Part shown: positions 22,709-34,590 of the stretch, piece after piece
Layout: every line of letters begins with the position of its first letter
How positions within the stretch are numbered: position 1 is the first letter of the stretch
From: Eucommia ulmoides
Lineage: Eukaryota; Streptophyta; Magnoliopsida; Garryales; Eucommiaceae
Direction of reading: 5' to 3'
Assembly: GCA_016647705.1 (NCBI GenBank)
Contig: CM028330.1
Span: forward strand, 31,080,649 to 31,144,648
DNA: 64,000 nucleotides
Made by a program: the position numbers and the translations under genes
The notes under the pieces: model-generated
Seen by the model: the letters and a program-made list of their open reading frames with translations, nothing else
Told to the model about the DNA's origin: nothing
Databases searched by the model: none

Positions 22709-25700
22709 TGTTCACACCTCATTTTATCTCGCTCAATTAAGTATTAGATATAAAGTGCAAGTTTGGATAAAGTTTAAACTGATATTTAAAGGGAATGAAT
22801 TTATGCCTTAGATTACATGAGATACTATAAAAAATCTAAAAAACATAATAAAAAATAAAATTGTCAATTTGATTGAAATTTGGTATAAATTAACGTTTTT
22901 GGTCAATCTTGAAATTCTTAAAGTTAATAGGGACTAAAATGACAATATTAAAAGTGTATTTTCTATAAAATATCCCTTTTAATATGATTAAAATTTGTTT
23001 CTACCCTTTAACTTAAGGAAATTTCACCAATTACATTTGTTTCCCGTTTTGACCCCTGAAACTTTTACTATCATCGGTTTTGTATAAATTAACACAAAAT
23101 ATTTCTTTAATTTTATTTTTTAAAGTACTAATATCAAAGAATCAAGTAAAAAACTTGGTTAGCCAAGATTCCATCTTGAAACTTAATTACCTAAAGTAAC
23201 TATTGCCTAAAACATAGTTCAAAGTTAACTGAACTAGCAAGCCACCATTAAAGGCCATAAATGTTACATTTAAGTCAAGCATTAAATTAGGTAATTAAGA
23301 TGACATCTTTTGGAAAGATTCCCTAGCAAAATCTCATGATGGAAATCTAGCTAATTGGAGTAACTAAAGGTTACAAAGCTAACCGGTTTCCATCATATCA
23401 ATGCATTTAATACCCTTTAAACTATGGGCTAATCATTTCATTAAATTCCATGAATAGCCATAAATATCACATTCAATGAATGCGTTAAATATGCATTTAA
23501 TGGAAGATCTTTTGACAATATTTCCAAGCAAAATCTCATAATGGTAAGTAACTAGCAGTTACAAAACTAACCGAATCTGTTCCTATCATGTCAAGCATTT
23601 AATACCCTTCAAATCATGTATCTAATCAAGCATTAAATATCACATTTAATGAAGGCATTAATGAGGTCATTAAATGAGGATATTGTTGATCCTTAGGTTT
23701 TGCGAACAACTAAGTGTTGATATTTTTTGTAGAACTAATGTATTTATTGAGTATTTCATAAAAGAGTTCCATATATTTCATTATGTTAAAGATATCATTA
23801 AAAAAATGGAAATGGTGCAAATCTAGACACAATGAAGAAATGAAGAGTATTAAAGATCATGAAGAAATTAGGTAAACACAACTCTCTACTCATATACTCT
23901 TAATGTAACTTGAATTAGGATCACACACGACACTATTAAGCGATTTATCTTTATGTGGGTTTTGAAATTGATATGATAGAATTTAAGACCCTAATTAAAG
24001 ATTTGATATGTGTTCCTTATGTAAATTGAAAATGGTAATTGACCTAATTGAAAATAAGGTTTAAAGTACAAATGGTTGAATTTTAGGATCAATTTAGTCA
24101 ACCGGAAAAACAATTGGTTAACTGAATCAGACATTGTGTTTTGGAGTAGAATTAATTAATGACAAGACCACCCCAAAGCAATCGGTCTACCGAATAATAA
24201 AATTTGGTCAACCAATTGAGTCAGTGAGTTTTTTGTAGCAAAATTGAACTATCCTATAGCGTTTAGTTAACTGAATTTGGGAATTCGGTTAACCGACTAG
24301 ATTTAAGGTTTGGCAGTGGATGGGCTCTAAATAATTCGGTCAACCAAATGGGGTATTTCGGTCAACTGATTGGTGTTTAAGGTTTGGCTTGGTTTTGGTG
24401 CTGATTCATTCAGCCAACCAAATTGCTGGGGTCAATCAACTGACTCTTTTGATTGTGAATTCGAGGAACTTGGTCTCCTGGTAAAAAACTATCCATTTTT
24501 TATGATCCCAAGGGAGATATTTGGAGGATTTAAACCTACTGAAGATATGGTATGTATTTAATTATCCATATTGATTTGGTCCACATAATTTAAGTTGATT
24601 AATACTTCTTATATTTGTAATTGTAAATTGAGAAATATTTCATGAACTTATTTGAGAGATTTAAAAGTTATTTTTAAGTGGATTACCCCTGAAATGGAAG
24701 ATAATGGGGTCTAAGAGTGCCTTTTAGAGGTATATCTTTCGAAAAGTAGCCGTTGGAGGGCTTGTTATCAGTATATAAATATAGACCTACGGGTTTGAGA
24801 GAAATTACATCAATAACAATTTGTTCTAAGCTTTTTCTAAGAGTGATTATTATGCTGAGATTTCTGCAAGATATTTGTGTGAAGTTCTTGATCTAAAGTG
24901 TTGTTGATTTGGCGTCACCGACTTGTGTTATATTGCAATTCTATTTTAATCTTTGGTGTTTTCCTTGTGACATCTTTCCAAGCTATTGTTCTTTATTTTG
25001 ATTTCATATTATTATTGATTGCTTGGATATAAGTTCCCTAGAAAATCACTTTCAAACTTGAATGCTTGAAAATCTATTTTAAACGATTTTGTTTAATTAT
25101 CAGTTTACATGCTTTAGATTGTGATACCCACATTGTTTATTAATCGGATACTATTTGCCTCACATTATATCTATCACGTACTAAATTTCGAGACATTAAT
25201 TAAGTATATCTGTATTGAAGTGGTAGAAGTTCCATGTGGGAAGAAACTCACATTTTTCAGTATTTGTGAGTTTAAGTAGATTAGACACGGTTGGGATGGT
25301 GTCTAGTTAGGGTAGTTAGGTTTCTGTATTTTTCCTGTGAAAAAAATTAGAGTTTGATCTTTGTCTTGCCAAAAAGTTAGGTTATTCTTTTCCCTTGAAA
25401 AGAATTAGATTTTGATTCTCTCTGCAATTGAATTGATTTTTGAGTGAATTGTAAAGGTTCAATATTTACTTGTAAAAATGATACTTGAGAGTGTGGTGAG
25501 GTTTTGATTCTTCCTGTAATAAAATTAGGTTAGTCTTAAGCCTAGTAAAAAGATAGGGTTTATCATTAACTTGGGAAAATGGTACATTTTTAAAGGTTGA
25601 TTCTGATCTTGGGAAAAGAATCATTGTAAGAGTTTGGTTCCTATCAATAAAGAAATCAGGTATTTAATGATTGTGAATCTCCATGGAGCTTGGGGGATTA

Positions 25701-26101
25701 GATTAGGCAAGGTTAGCTTTCTGAACCAGGATATATCTTGTTATGCTACATTCCTTATTTTCATTATATTGTGTTTGGGTGTGCACCTAGTTAAACACTC
25801 ATACGTTGTGTAACAAAGATAATAATTAATTTAAGAAAATTGATTATTTGATTGTTAAGTGTTAAAATATTTAAGTTTTTAAATTTTGTAACTACCCAAT
25901 TTAGCCCCCCTCTTGGCTAGCTCTTTGGGCCAACAAAGATCTTTTGCAAGACTTTTGAGAAAAATATCTCATCAAGTAACCTAGTTATCAAGAGTAACTA
26001 GTACTTACCAAAATAACCGAATCAAATTCCATCAAATTGAGCATTAAAAGTGTATTGAAATACTTAAATAAAGGAATTTAATGAGACATTTATGATTAAT
26101 A
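22709..26101 (+). mobile_element. Partial Tat/Ogre-like LTR (LTR0), split by a copia solo LTR
   Basis: From TGTTCACACCTCATTTTATC onward the sequence aligns with the starts of LTR1 (26102) and LTR2 (43531); shared landmarks are AAAGGGAATGAATTT, the ACTAAAATGAC block and CTGAAA...TTTACTATCA. It breaks off before the 3' half seen in the other two. Segments 22709-23683 and 25936-26101 flank the copia LTR. No internal region follows before LTR1. Confidence 0.6.
23684..25935 (+). mobile_element. Solo copia LTR inside LTR0
   Basis: Starts TGTTGATCCTTAGGTTTTGC and ends CTTTGGGCCAACA, 2252 bp, sense on the plus strand. The flanks GATAT and AAGAT are not identical. A paralogous stretch of LTR0 (about 23505-23522) reads TTTAATGGAAGATCTTTTG, suggesting the original site was AAGAT and the left copy decayed. 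The U3 palindrome array here is of GGTTAACTGA / GGTCAACCGA type (about 24080-24450), clearly diverged from the other copies. Confidence 0.88.
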
Positions 26102-26220
26102 TGTAGACATCTTAGTTTGTCCCTCCTAACCAGTGTTGAATCGAATGTAGAAGTTAAAATAAACATTAAACTGAGGTTTAAAGGGAATGAATTTCTATGC
26201 TCAATCACATTGGATAGTAC

Positions 26221-26245
26221 AAAAAAAAAAAAAAAAAAAAAAAAA
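26221..26245. repeat. A25 tract
   Basis: A run of 25 adenines within LTR1; LTR2 has ordinary AT-rich sequence here. Confidence 0.95.
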
Positions 26246-27673
26246 GAAAAGGAAAACTTAAAATTCAGTAAAGTAAAAGTTTCGGGTCAACCTCGAGATT
26301 CCAAAAATTAAATGGAGGCTAAAATGACTGTATTGATGAATGATTTCATCACCCTTAATATGAATAAAAATTAGTTATTACTCTTTAATTGTAGGATATT
26401 TCCCCAATTTACCTCAGTTACTTTGACCCTGAAATATTTACTATCACTGGTTTCGTTTTTTTAACACCAAAAGTAATATTTCATTTGTTCATATTACATC
26501 AAATACCATAAAAATACAATTCAAAAGACCTTGATCAAGGCATGGAAATGACATGACAAGTCCAAGTTACACAAGGTAACAAAGGATTAGGCCTCGATTT
26601 GAAATTGACCAAACCAAAAAGTCATCTTGACTAAGCCATCAAAGGCCATTGAATCAAGGATCCAACCCAATGTCTCACAAATGAACATTAAAATACCAAG
26701 ACACCCCTAATATATTCTCTAGCCAAAATATCTGGGGAAAGAACTAATTTACTTAGAAAGTAACTTACCATTATCGAAACCGAACCACTCTGGTTCACCA
26801 CCTATGTAAGGAATTTAATAGGCATTAAATGACCGTCCCATCAAGCATGTAATTCTTGGGATGACATGGATTGGTTAGATTCACATCATGTAGATATTTT
26901 GTTCAAAATACCTTAGGGTTAACTATGTAACTACCACTTACAAGGTAATCTGAGCCGATTCGATTCCAATCCAACCAAATTAGGGCCAATCACATAAAGG
27001 GTCACCATCAAGAATTAAATACAAACTGACACCTCAAGTCTAAATTCAAAGAACCTTGGAAGCATTTATAGCAACCAAATCAATATAGTGAAACTAATCG
27101 GTACTTAGCCACCAAACTGAATCGGAAGTGTCACATCAAGCCATTATGCACCCATGTGCAACCAATCACATTGGATATTGTGTAATAATTGCCAATGATT
27201 GCAAAAATATTTCAAAGATTTGGTAATCATTACCAAATCGTTACAAAATCTTCCACAATCTTCAAAATCAAGACAAAAAGATATGTCATCTAAGCCAAAC
27301 AGACCCCAGGGAGAAACCTGGTATAGTCTGCATATTACCCAACGCGTAGATTTCCAGGCCTATATATACAGGGGGCCTGTTTTCATTTTTTTAAGGCTTA
27401 GAAACCACTCATTCTCTCTCTAGGTTTGAGAAAATCTCTCGGGTTCTAGGGTTTCTTAGAATTTTTGTTCAATAACACCTCAAAATTCGGCAAAAAATTT
27501 GCCCCGAAGGAATTTGTTGATGTTCTTGAAGGAACAACTCAAGGATTTGATGGCAAGTGATCGAGGACAACCAAAAAAGACAAAGGAAGAAATGAAAGTA
27601 ATCACTTTGGGAAGACTACTTCCCATCAGTAGGTATGTCTTCTTGAAACAACCTTTGATATTGGCTTAAATAT

Positions 27674-27877
27674 AGTGTTCATGCTTGTACATAGCATGTT
27701 CATATAGTTTTAATACATAAATATCATATACATACAAACACAAACAACAATCAATTCAAAAGACATAAAAAACATAGTGTTCATGCTTGTACATAGCATG
27801 TTCATATAGTTTTAATACATAAATATCATATACATACAAACACAAACAACAATCAATTCAAAAGACATAAAAAACAT
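27674..27877. repeat. Exact 102-bp tandem duplication
   Basis: Unit 27674-27775 (starting AGTGTTCATGCTTGTACATA) is repeated at 27776-27877 with no difference that I can see. It is a recent duplication or an assembly effect. It lies within LTR1, in a stretch deleted from LTR2. Confidence 0.95.
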
Positions 27878-28303
27878 GTCAAAAAACATCAAAACGATGA
27901 CAAAATCATCAAACCGTATAAAAAATGGTTAAAAAACATCAAGAATATCAAGAACGTCTGAGAACATGTTAAGAACATGTGAGGGTTCTATACAAAACAT
28001 CTATCACACTATGAGTTGTGCATAGTATTTTTGATTCTCTCATGAACATATCAAATGAACTCTATTAACTGTTAATCTAACCATACACTGTTAATAACTG
28101 AATTGCTTTATGCTAAACATCAAGATCACAACCTGACACTAGGTCTTCAGGCTAGTGGACTGGCACTTTATATATATATACACTACACCGACAGACCTTT
28201 GTGGCTAAACATTTGGGATAAAGGGTGGACCTTTATTCCTTCGGGGATAAGTTTGGATCTTCTTCAGGAACGTTTCTGCTTTTCTTAATAACGAGTAGGA
28301 CCG

Positions 28304-28304
<1 letters not shown>

Positions 28305-28339
<35 letters not shown>
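28305..28339. repeat. (TA)n microsatellite
   Basis: A run of 35 bases of TA within LTR1. LTR2 has only a short TATA stretch at the same place. Confidence 0.95.
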
Positions 28340-28341
<2 letters not shown>

Positions 28342-28989
28342 TATTTTCATTCATTTTCAACTAACAATCAACATACTAACACTAATCTCATCAAAACAAA
28401 GGACTTTGATTGTGGTTTTCTCGACAAAATCAAGGATATTATTCACAAACCATTGTATGATTCATGTTTTCTATAAAAAAATAAGAATAAAATAAAATCA
28501 GTTTTAACTTGCAAAAACGAACTGTAAGACTCTAATTTTAGCACGTATAAAATTTTAGTTGCATTTTAGAGTATTTAGAAAAATACGGGGTGGAAATGTG
28601 TCATTTAATATTTAAATTAAAAGTTTAGGGGTCAATTAACAATTTTAGAAACATTCATTTTAAATTTTGAAATTTAAATGTTAACTTAAAGAAAGTTAGG
28701 GGAGGATAATGTAATTTGGAAAAAGAATTAATATATATATACACAACTGCGGGATCAAGAAACCCAAAAAGAGAGAGAGCGATCATGATGTGGCAATCTA
28801 AGGGAGCAAGGAGATCCACAATAAGCATACATATAAATACATACATCTATGCAAACAGAGAGGGGAACCAAGGAAAAAAAGAAAAATATGAAAATAGACA
28901 AGAGAGAGAGGATCGGCAGTGGCGGGTTCTGTCGTCGCCGTTTGGTGTGATCGTCGGTCTGTGCGTGTCACCGCCGGTGAGAAGGGGGT

Positions 28990-29330
28990 GTGGGGGGTGT
29001 TGTTCGACTAAATTGTGTATAGGTATGTGTTCGTTTAGACGAGTAGACGAGCATGTGCGTGTGTTCGGCAGTGTGTATGTGTGTGTACCGTTCGTCGGTT
29101 TTATCGACGGTGTGTGTGGGTGTGCGATCGTCATTGGTTGTCGCCGATGTGGGTGTGAGCATCGTGAGTGTGTGTGTCCTATTCTGTTCAGACGGTTATG
29201 TGGGTGTGTGTGATCGTTGTTGGTGGTCCGACGGTGTGTGTGTGTGAGTATGTTTTGCCATCGGTTTTGTGTGTGCATGTGTGATCGTCGTGTGTGTGTG
29301 GCGATTGTAGGGTGTGGGTGTATGAGTAGT
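28990..29330. repeat. GT-rich low-complexity region
   Basis: Imperfect GTGTGT/CGTGTG runs in the solo LTR generate long open frames on both strands (Thr/His-rich or Val/Cys-rich). The frames mirror each other and have no domain. Confidence 0.85.
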
Positions 29331-30118
29331 GTTGGGTTGAGGAAGGAGGAGGAGTGAGAGTGGCATCGGTGGGCTGAACGTAAAACATAAACAAGAGTAG
29401 CGAAAGAAGGCTATCGCCGCGGTGGTGAAGGTTCAGCAGAAGCAGAATAGGGATGAAAGGTGTTCGCTGCGGTGGTGGTGTATCGCCGAGGCGGTGAGGT
29501 CTCAGCAGAACAGAAAATAAGAGAAAGAAGAAGAAAAGGGGAAAAAAAAAATAAAAAAATCCAAAACCCACTTTTCGGCCAGTGAAAAATTAGGAGCAAG
29601 TAAAATTTTTATCGATTATTATTTTCGATTTAATTAAATTGTTAAGTATTAAAACTTTTGCAATTGTAACAATAATTTTCGTAATCGTAATAATATGTTT
29701 ATAATCATTAATCTTAATAAATTGGTACAGTAAATATTAGCGTGGTAAAATGGACAAAATAACAATTTTGCATAATTAATTCTGGGGAATAGGAAATTCT
29801 GCATTTTATGGCCATGCACTTTATTGTAGGATTATTTTAAATAATTTAGGCCCTATCGCTATTAGGTTCGTAGGCGCCAGTGTCCCAATAGGTTTTGGAC
29901 GGTGACATTTTTGCAGTGCGGGAAACGAGGTGAGTGTACTATCTTCTATGTAAATTTATAAATCTTATTTTCGTTTAAATTGTAGAAAATGTGCTTATTT
30001 TAATTGCACAATTTTGCAATTTATATGGATCAGGTTGGTTTTAAAGATGGGAAAATAATATTTGGGGTTAAGTTGGTTTTTAAGGTGGAGAGTGATGTTC
30101 GGTCTGACTATGCCATAG

Positions 30119-30438
30119 TTTCTTCTTGTTAGGCGGGTATGACCTATGAGATGTGGATTTTCTTCTCGTTAGGCAGATATGACCTACGAGATATGGATTT
30201 TCTTCTCGTTAGGCGGATATAACCTACAAGATGTGGATTTTCTTCTCGTTAGGTAGATATGACCTACGAGATGTGGATTTTCTACTCGTTAGGTGGATAT
30301 GACCTACGAGATGTGGATTTTCTTCTCGTTAGGCGGATATGATCTACGAGATGTGGATTTTCTTCTCGTTAGGAGGATATTACTTACGAGATGTGGATTT
30401 TCTTCTCATTAGGAGGATATATCCTGCGAGATGTAGAT
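30119..30438. repeat. 40-bp minisatellite, 8 units
   Basis: Eight consecutive units of exactly 40 bp, each beginning TTTCTTCTCGTTAGG and containing GATATGACCTACGAGATGTG, with 1-5 differences between units. Spacing is constant, so all changes are substitutions. A degraded ninth unit may follow. It is internal to the chromovirus-like solo LTR. Confidence 0.95.
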
Positions 30439-32090
30439 TACCTGCTGGGTAAAGTCCTGCAGGGTGGTTTGACCCATCAGGAGTGCAAAACTTGCTGGTG
30501 GTACAGTACCGTTGCAACTCTCAATCGTGAAGTAAAAACGATCCTATGGCTAGTAGGAGAGAATGTGGGGAGTATTTTATATTATGTTAGAATGTTTGAA
30601 CTGGTTGGTTTAAAATACATGGACGGGTTGATTTAAAATATTTGGATTGGCTGATTTAAAATATTTGGATTGGTTAACTTAAAATATTTGTTTTGGATGT
30701 TTTAAATACGTTATTCTTTACATTGATGGTAATGGGAAATTGGTTCCAAATATGGTAGGTGATATACGGTATTATTGTTATACTATTTCATTCATTGGTG
30801 ACAGTGGAACTCGATTTTCAACCGGGTATGTTATTATAAAATATTATTTTTTGAAAAGGTGGTATTTAACATTTCTGCTTGATCCATAAAATGTTTTATG
30901 ATGAAGACAGTACACCGATGAAATTTTTTTGGTTTCAGGTATCGCGGCTAGGAGTTGGTCCTCTAGTGGCACTAAGTAGAATCCGGAGGTAGTGTCGTTC
31001 TGAAGGTGAGCGGGTCAGATGTGAATTGTGGAAGGTTCAGGTATTTCAATATTTTGGTTGTGAACATTTCGGATTGCTATATTCCCAAATTTTGGAACCG
31101 GGTATTTATATATATATTTTTGGAGGAAAATTTACAGTAGCGCGAGTATGTAGGTATATATGTATGGATGGATATGCGTCGATAGGTGAGGTCAGATTAA
31201 GTTGACGTCACGCCCGGCCTTGGGTGACGGGTGCCCAGGGTGGGGTGTGATACGAACTATGTGATGACTAGATCAACGATATGAGATACGTAGGCAATCC
31301 AAGCACGAGTTTGGTCACCTAAACTATAAAAAATAGTTCATCTTCGAACAAGTTGGAACTACATGTCGAGTTTATTCCCCGTGTTTACTGGGATATATCG
31401 AAAACCTTTATAAGGTTCGGTCTTTAAGAAATACAAAAACATTTTCTTGTCATACCATTTTGTATGCTGGAACTACATGTCGACCTGATTTCCAGTGAAA
31501 ACAGGGATATGTAGGAACCATTATGAGATTCATTTGTTTATATTTATGTATCTTATATACTGCTATTGGGTTGTCACTAACTAGATTAGTATACTGTTTA
31601 CTACTTACATCATATCAAAAGTGCATAAAAAAGACAAAGAAATGGGAATTATTTTGTTCAGTGAAAACCTAAGAAAATTACTTAGATCTTGTTTAAAGGT
31701 AAATATTCATTTAGACTGACGTACCATCTTCAGACGAGTGTTTTGGGGTACGTAAAAACTTCCCCGAGTATAACTAACCCTCGAACTTAAAGAAACTATC
31801 TGGTACAAGATCTTACGAATCAAAACACGGGCCATTTCCAAAATAAAAAATGAATTTCTAAAACTCCTGGTGACCTAGCATATCATTTAACCCATGCTAG
31901 GTGGTGACTCCATTTTCAACTCAAAAGCTTGGCCCAAAGAAGTTTTCAAAACCGATGCCCAAAAAATCCCTTGAAAAAAATCTTTCAAAATGAACAGATT
32001 TAGAGGATTTTGAGAAAAAAGAATGAAACTTGTTTTCCTTTTCTTTCCGATCTCTAGTTCCTCCGCTATCAAAATCCAGGGTATGTTAGT

Positions 32091-32108
32091 TGGCGACTCC
32101 GCTAGGGA
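32091..32108 (+). other. Primer-binding-like site of T1
   Basis: TGGCGACTCCGCTAGGGA directly follows LTR1. This form (TGGCGACTCC...GGGGAC) is what I associate with Tat/Ogre elements and a tRNA-Arg-type primer. LTR2 is followed by TGACGACTCCGTTGGGGA at 46125. Primer identity is inference. Confidence 0.55.
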
Positions 32109-32421
32109 CTTTTGAGGGTTAAGCCTAGTTGGAGGCTGAATCTATATTCATAGTTAAATAGAATCCCAAAAATAGGTCTTCGGCTTTTCGAACATAAAGA
32201 TTTCCCCAAAAATAGTAATAAACATTTCATTCTATATGTATATACTAGCATGCATTCATTTACTATCTTTACATTACTGCCATTTAATTTACTACCTTTA
32301 AATAGTTGTATTTACTTTGCTGTCCTTAAATATTGCATTTAAATTTCAGTCTTAAAATTTCAGCATTTACATTTCTGTAAACTCTCTTTAACGCACGACC
32401 ACTCACTTTACATTGCATATC

Positions 32422-33705
32422 ATGACGAAAAACCCAAGCCGTAACCCTCTTAGGGATAAAGAGGCCGGCAGTAGGGGCTAAAGTCATGCGATTTCATCAT
32501 GTCGATCTAAGCTCCATAACCCTTAGGATAGAAAGATGAGTTAGTAGAAGCAAGGTCGGGTGGGCTTTTTCCCCGAGATTTGGCTACAAAACTCACCTCA
32601 ATTGAAACACCAACCAACGATGGATGTTCCCTCAGGGAGGACACCGGCGGTTTGAATATATGGGAACCAAAGCTTTCTAGGATGCGATAGAAAAAAATCC
32701 ATAAACTACATATAGTGAGCCTAGGATAGAGGAATAACCAAAACCCGATTTTACTTAGGACACTATCTTGGAGAGAGATCTTATTTTTTCATCTTGTGTA
32801 CAATTACTTATAATTTTTATATTAGTAAATAGAGTAAAATTCCTAAGGAAATAGGGGCATAATAAAATGACGTAAGAGTTTTCGTTCTATCGCATGCATT
32901 GCTAGCTTTCTCAACATTGAAAAACATTTTAAAAATCAGAATACAGAGCAAGCTGTAGCAAAGAACAAGAATTCTTATCTCACTTAATACAATGAACCCT
33001 TAAATACAAACATTAAATCATAAAGGCCTATCTCATCCAAATAAAAATTACGAATACAATTTTGTCCGAATAAATACACAAAAAGCCCATCTCCAATAAA
33101 CATCTAAAAATAGCCTTTACCTAACAACTATCTTAAAGCTTGCACTGTAGAGACATTAGGATGGGATAAACATCACAATATCATACCAAGATGAAACAGA
33201 CAATAGCTTCCCTAAAGAAATCTGCAAATAAAAACAACCCGACACTACTTCTTAGAAAAATCAAACTAAAGCCTGTGTCTCCACCTAGGATTTATGAAGT
33301 CAAATCCTCTGGCTTAATAGCATAAATGACGCCCTATAATAACTTTGGTAACCTCGAAGTATGGATACATGATCTTAAACCCCCACATAGAGAATGGATC
33401 GCCGTAGGAAACTCTAAAAAAGCTTATTGGGTAACCTATTAAAAGTTTATGATGCAAGTTGACAATCCTGGTGTCAAATGGGAAGAAGAGTATGGAAATT
33501 ACACTAATGACTAAACAAACTTACGAAACATTTGGACCACTGACATGGAACCAATGACTGAAGCATCGACTTATCAATAATGCGGAGAAGAAGTTTCTCA
33601 ACAAGAATTAGTCCAAGAAGATATATCCAAAATGTGGGATTAAATCGATACTCTGGGTTGAACCATTCAATAAATAGGATAATTTATGCCTAGGAGCTAG
33701 GCTGG
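32422..33705 (+). pseudogene. Tat/Ogre-like leader and gag N-terminal remnant (T1)
   Basis: ATG at 32422 opens a short frame containing NPSRNPLRDKEAG; the same peptide with R for K is read in T2 near 46490. Stops follow at once. Between 33290 and 33660 the plus strand yields LEVWIHDLKPPHREWIAVGN and WEEEYGNYTND between stops, consistent with decayed gag. The reading is cut at 33705 by gypsy element G2 and resumes at 39881. Confidence 0.5.
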
Positions 33706-34590
33706 TGATAGGTGGAATTTGTCTACATATTTTCGAACCGATTTTGGTAGTTTTTGAGTATTATTATAGTGTTTTAATATGTTTTTATTTGTTTTTCTAT
33801 AAAATAGGTATTTGGGACAAAAAGGGATGAAAACGGACTATAAACGAGCAATTCGGTGGAACGTAGGTGGAAGAACGGTGGAAAAACAAGCAAAAAATCA
33901 AGTTCTGGACTGTAGGCCCACCGCTGCTGTGGTGAAACCACCACTGCAACAATCAATCGAAGAGAAACCTTTCTGCCTAACCACCGCTGTAGCGGTCATC
34001 TTGTAGTGGCCTATTGACTTCTCTACCACTGCAACGGTTCGACACTAGATGTTTTAAATATTTTGAGATATTTTCTTGATATTTTGGATCTCTCTTTGTC
34101 CTCCCTTCTTCCTAACTCATTGTGGACATTTTTGGGGAGTGTCTTGAGAGCTCCAAGGCCTATCAATGAAGATAAGAGCACAAAGCCAAGAAGAGGAAAC
34201 GTTCTCGGAGTAGTTTTAACGTCAATTTTTCAGATAACGGTTAGTCTCCTTGTTTCTCTCTTTATTTCTTAGTTTTGGTTGATAGTTTTGTATATGTTTA
34301 ACTTGTATATTATTGTATATGTGGCTCTGGCTATGAGAAACTAAACATATATTACCTAGGGAACGATTCATGTATGAAAACACGTTTGTTTAATCATTGT
34401 TTTGTTATCCGTTGTTCTTGCCTATTCGACTTTGTTTACCGTTCTTCTACTTTTATATACTTGTTAAGATATATGGAGAATATGGGGTTTGATACTTGGG
34501 AGAGATAACCCCAGATTCGGACTAGGGTTTAAATACAACACGATGATCTAATGACTAGGGAGGGTATTAGAAAGTGTGCAATCTGTGAGG
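33706..34590 (+). repeat. 5' LTR of G2, 3'-truncated
   Basis: Starts TGATAGGTGGAATTTGTC and matches the type A LTRs, including four palindromic ACCGCTGYAGCGGT-like boxes (33920, 33940, 33983, 34025). It stops after GTGCAATCTGTGAGGTT, where the sequence jumps to the leader (GATATTGTGAG). The last third of the LTR and the primer-binding site are deleted. Confidence 0.88.

Larger units (their letters stand above)
28523..31252 (+). mobile_element. Solo LTR of a chromovirus-like gypsy element (TSD CGAAC)
   Basis: It starts TGTAAGACTCTAATTTTAGC and ends CCAGGGTGGGGTGTGATA. It is flanked by the perfect five-base duplication CGAAC (28518-28522, 31253-31257). The ends resemble plant Del/Tekay LTRs, which start TGTAACACCC and end GGGGTGTGACA; here the last CA is TA. 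The LTR2 paralogue lacks this 2.7 kb, so the insertion postdates the split of LTR1 and LTR2. ORFs on both strands between 28716 and 29599 come from simple sequence and are not genes. Confidence 0.93.
26102..32088 (+). repeat. Tat/Ogre-like LTR1 (5' LTR of T1)
   Basis: Starts TGTAGACATCTTAG and ends at GTATGTTA before the primer-like site. It aligns with LTR2 for its first 1.2 kb, then at the TATATA...GATAAAGGG block (28165) and again from 31258 (GATACGTAGGCAA motif) to the end. Excluding the nested solo LTR (28523-31257) it is about 3.25 kb. The GGTGACTCC motif at about 31905 and TGGCGACTCC at 32091 parallel LTR2. Confidence 0.7.

Noticed and set aside
28716-29599. Several long ORFs on both strands
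   Set aside because: They come from GT-rich simple sequence in a solo LTR; opposite-strand frames mirror each other and no domain is visible.
30119-30438. CRISPR-like direct repeats
   Set aside because: The 40-bp units abut without unique spacers and lie within a plant LTR; it is a minisatellite.
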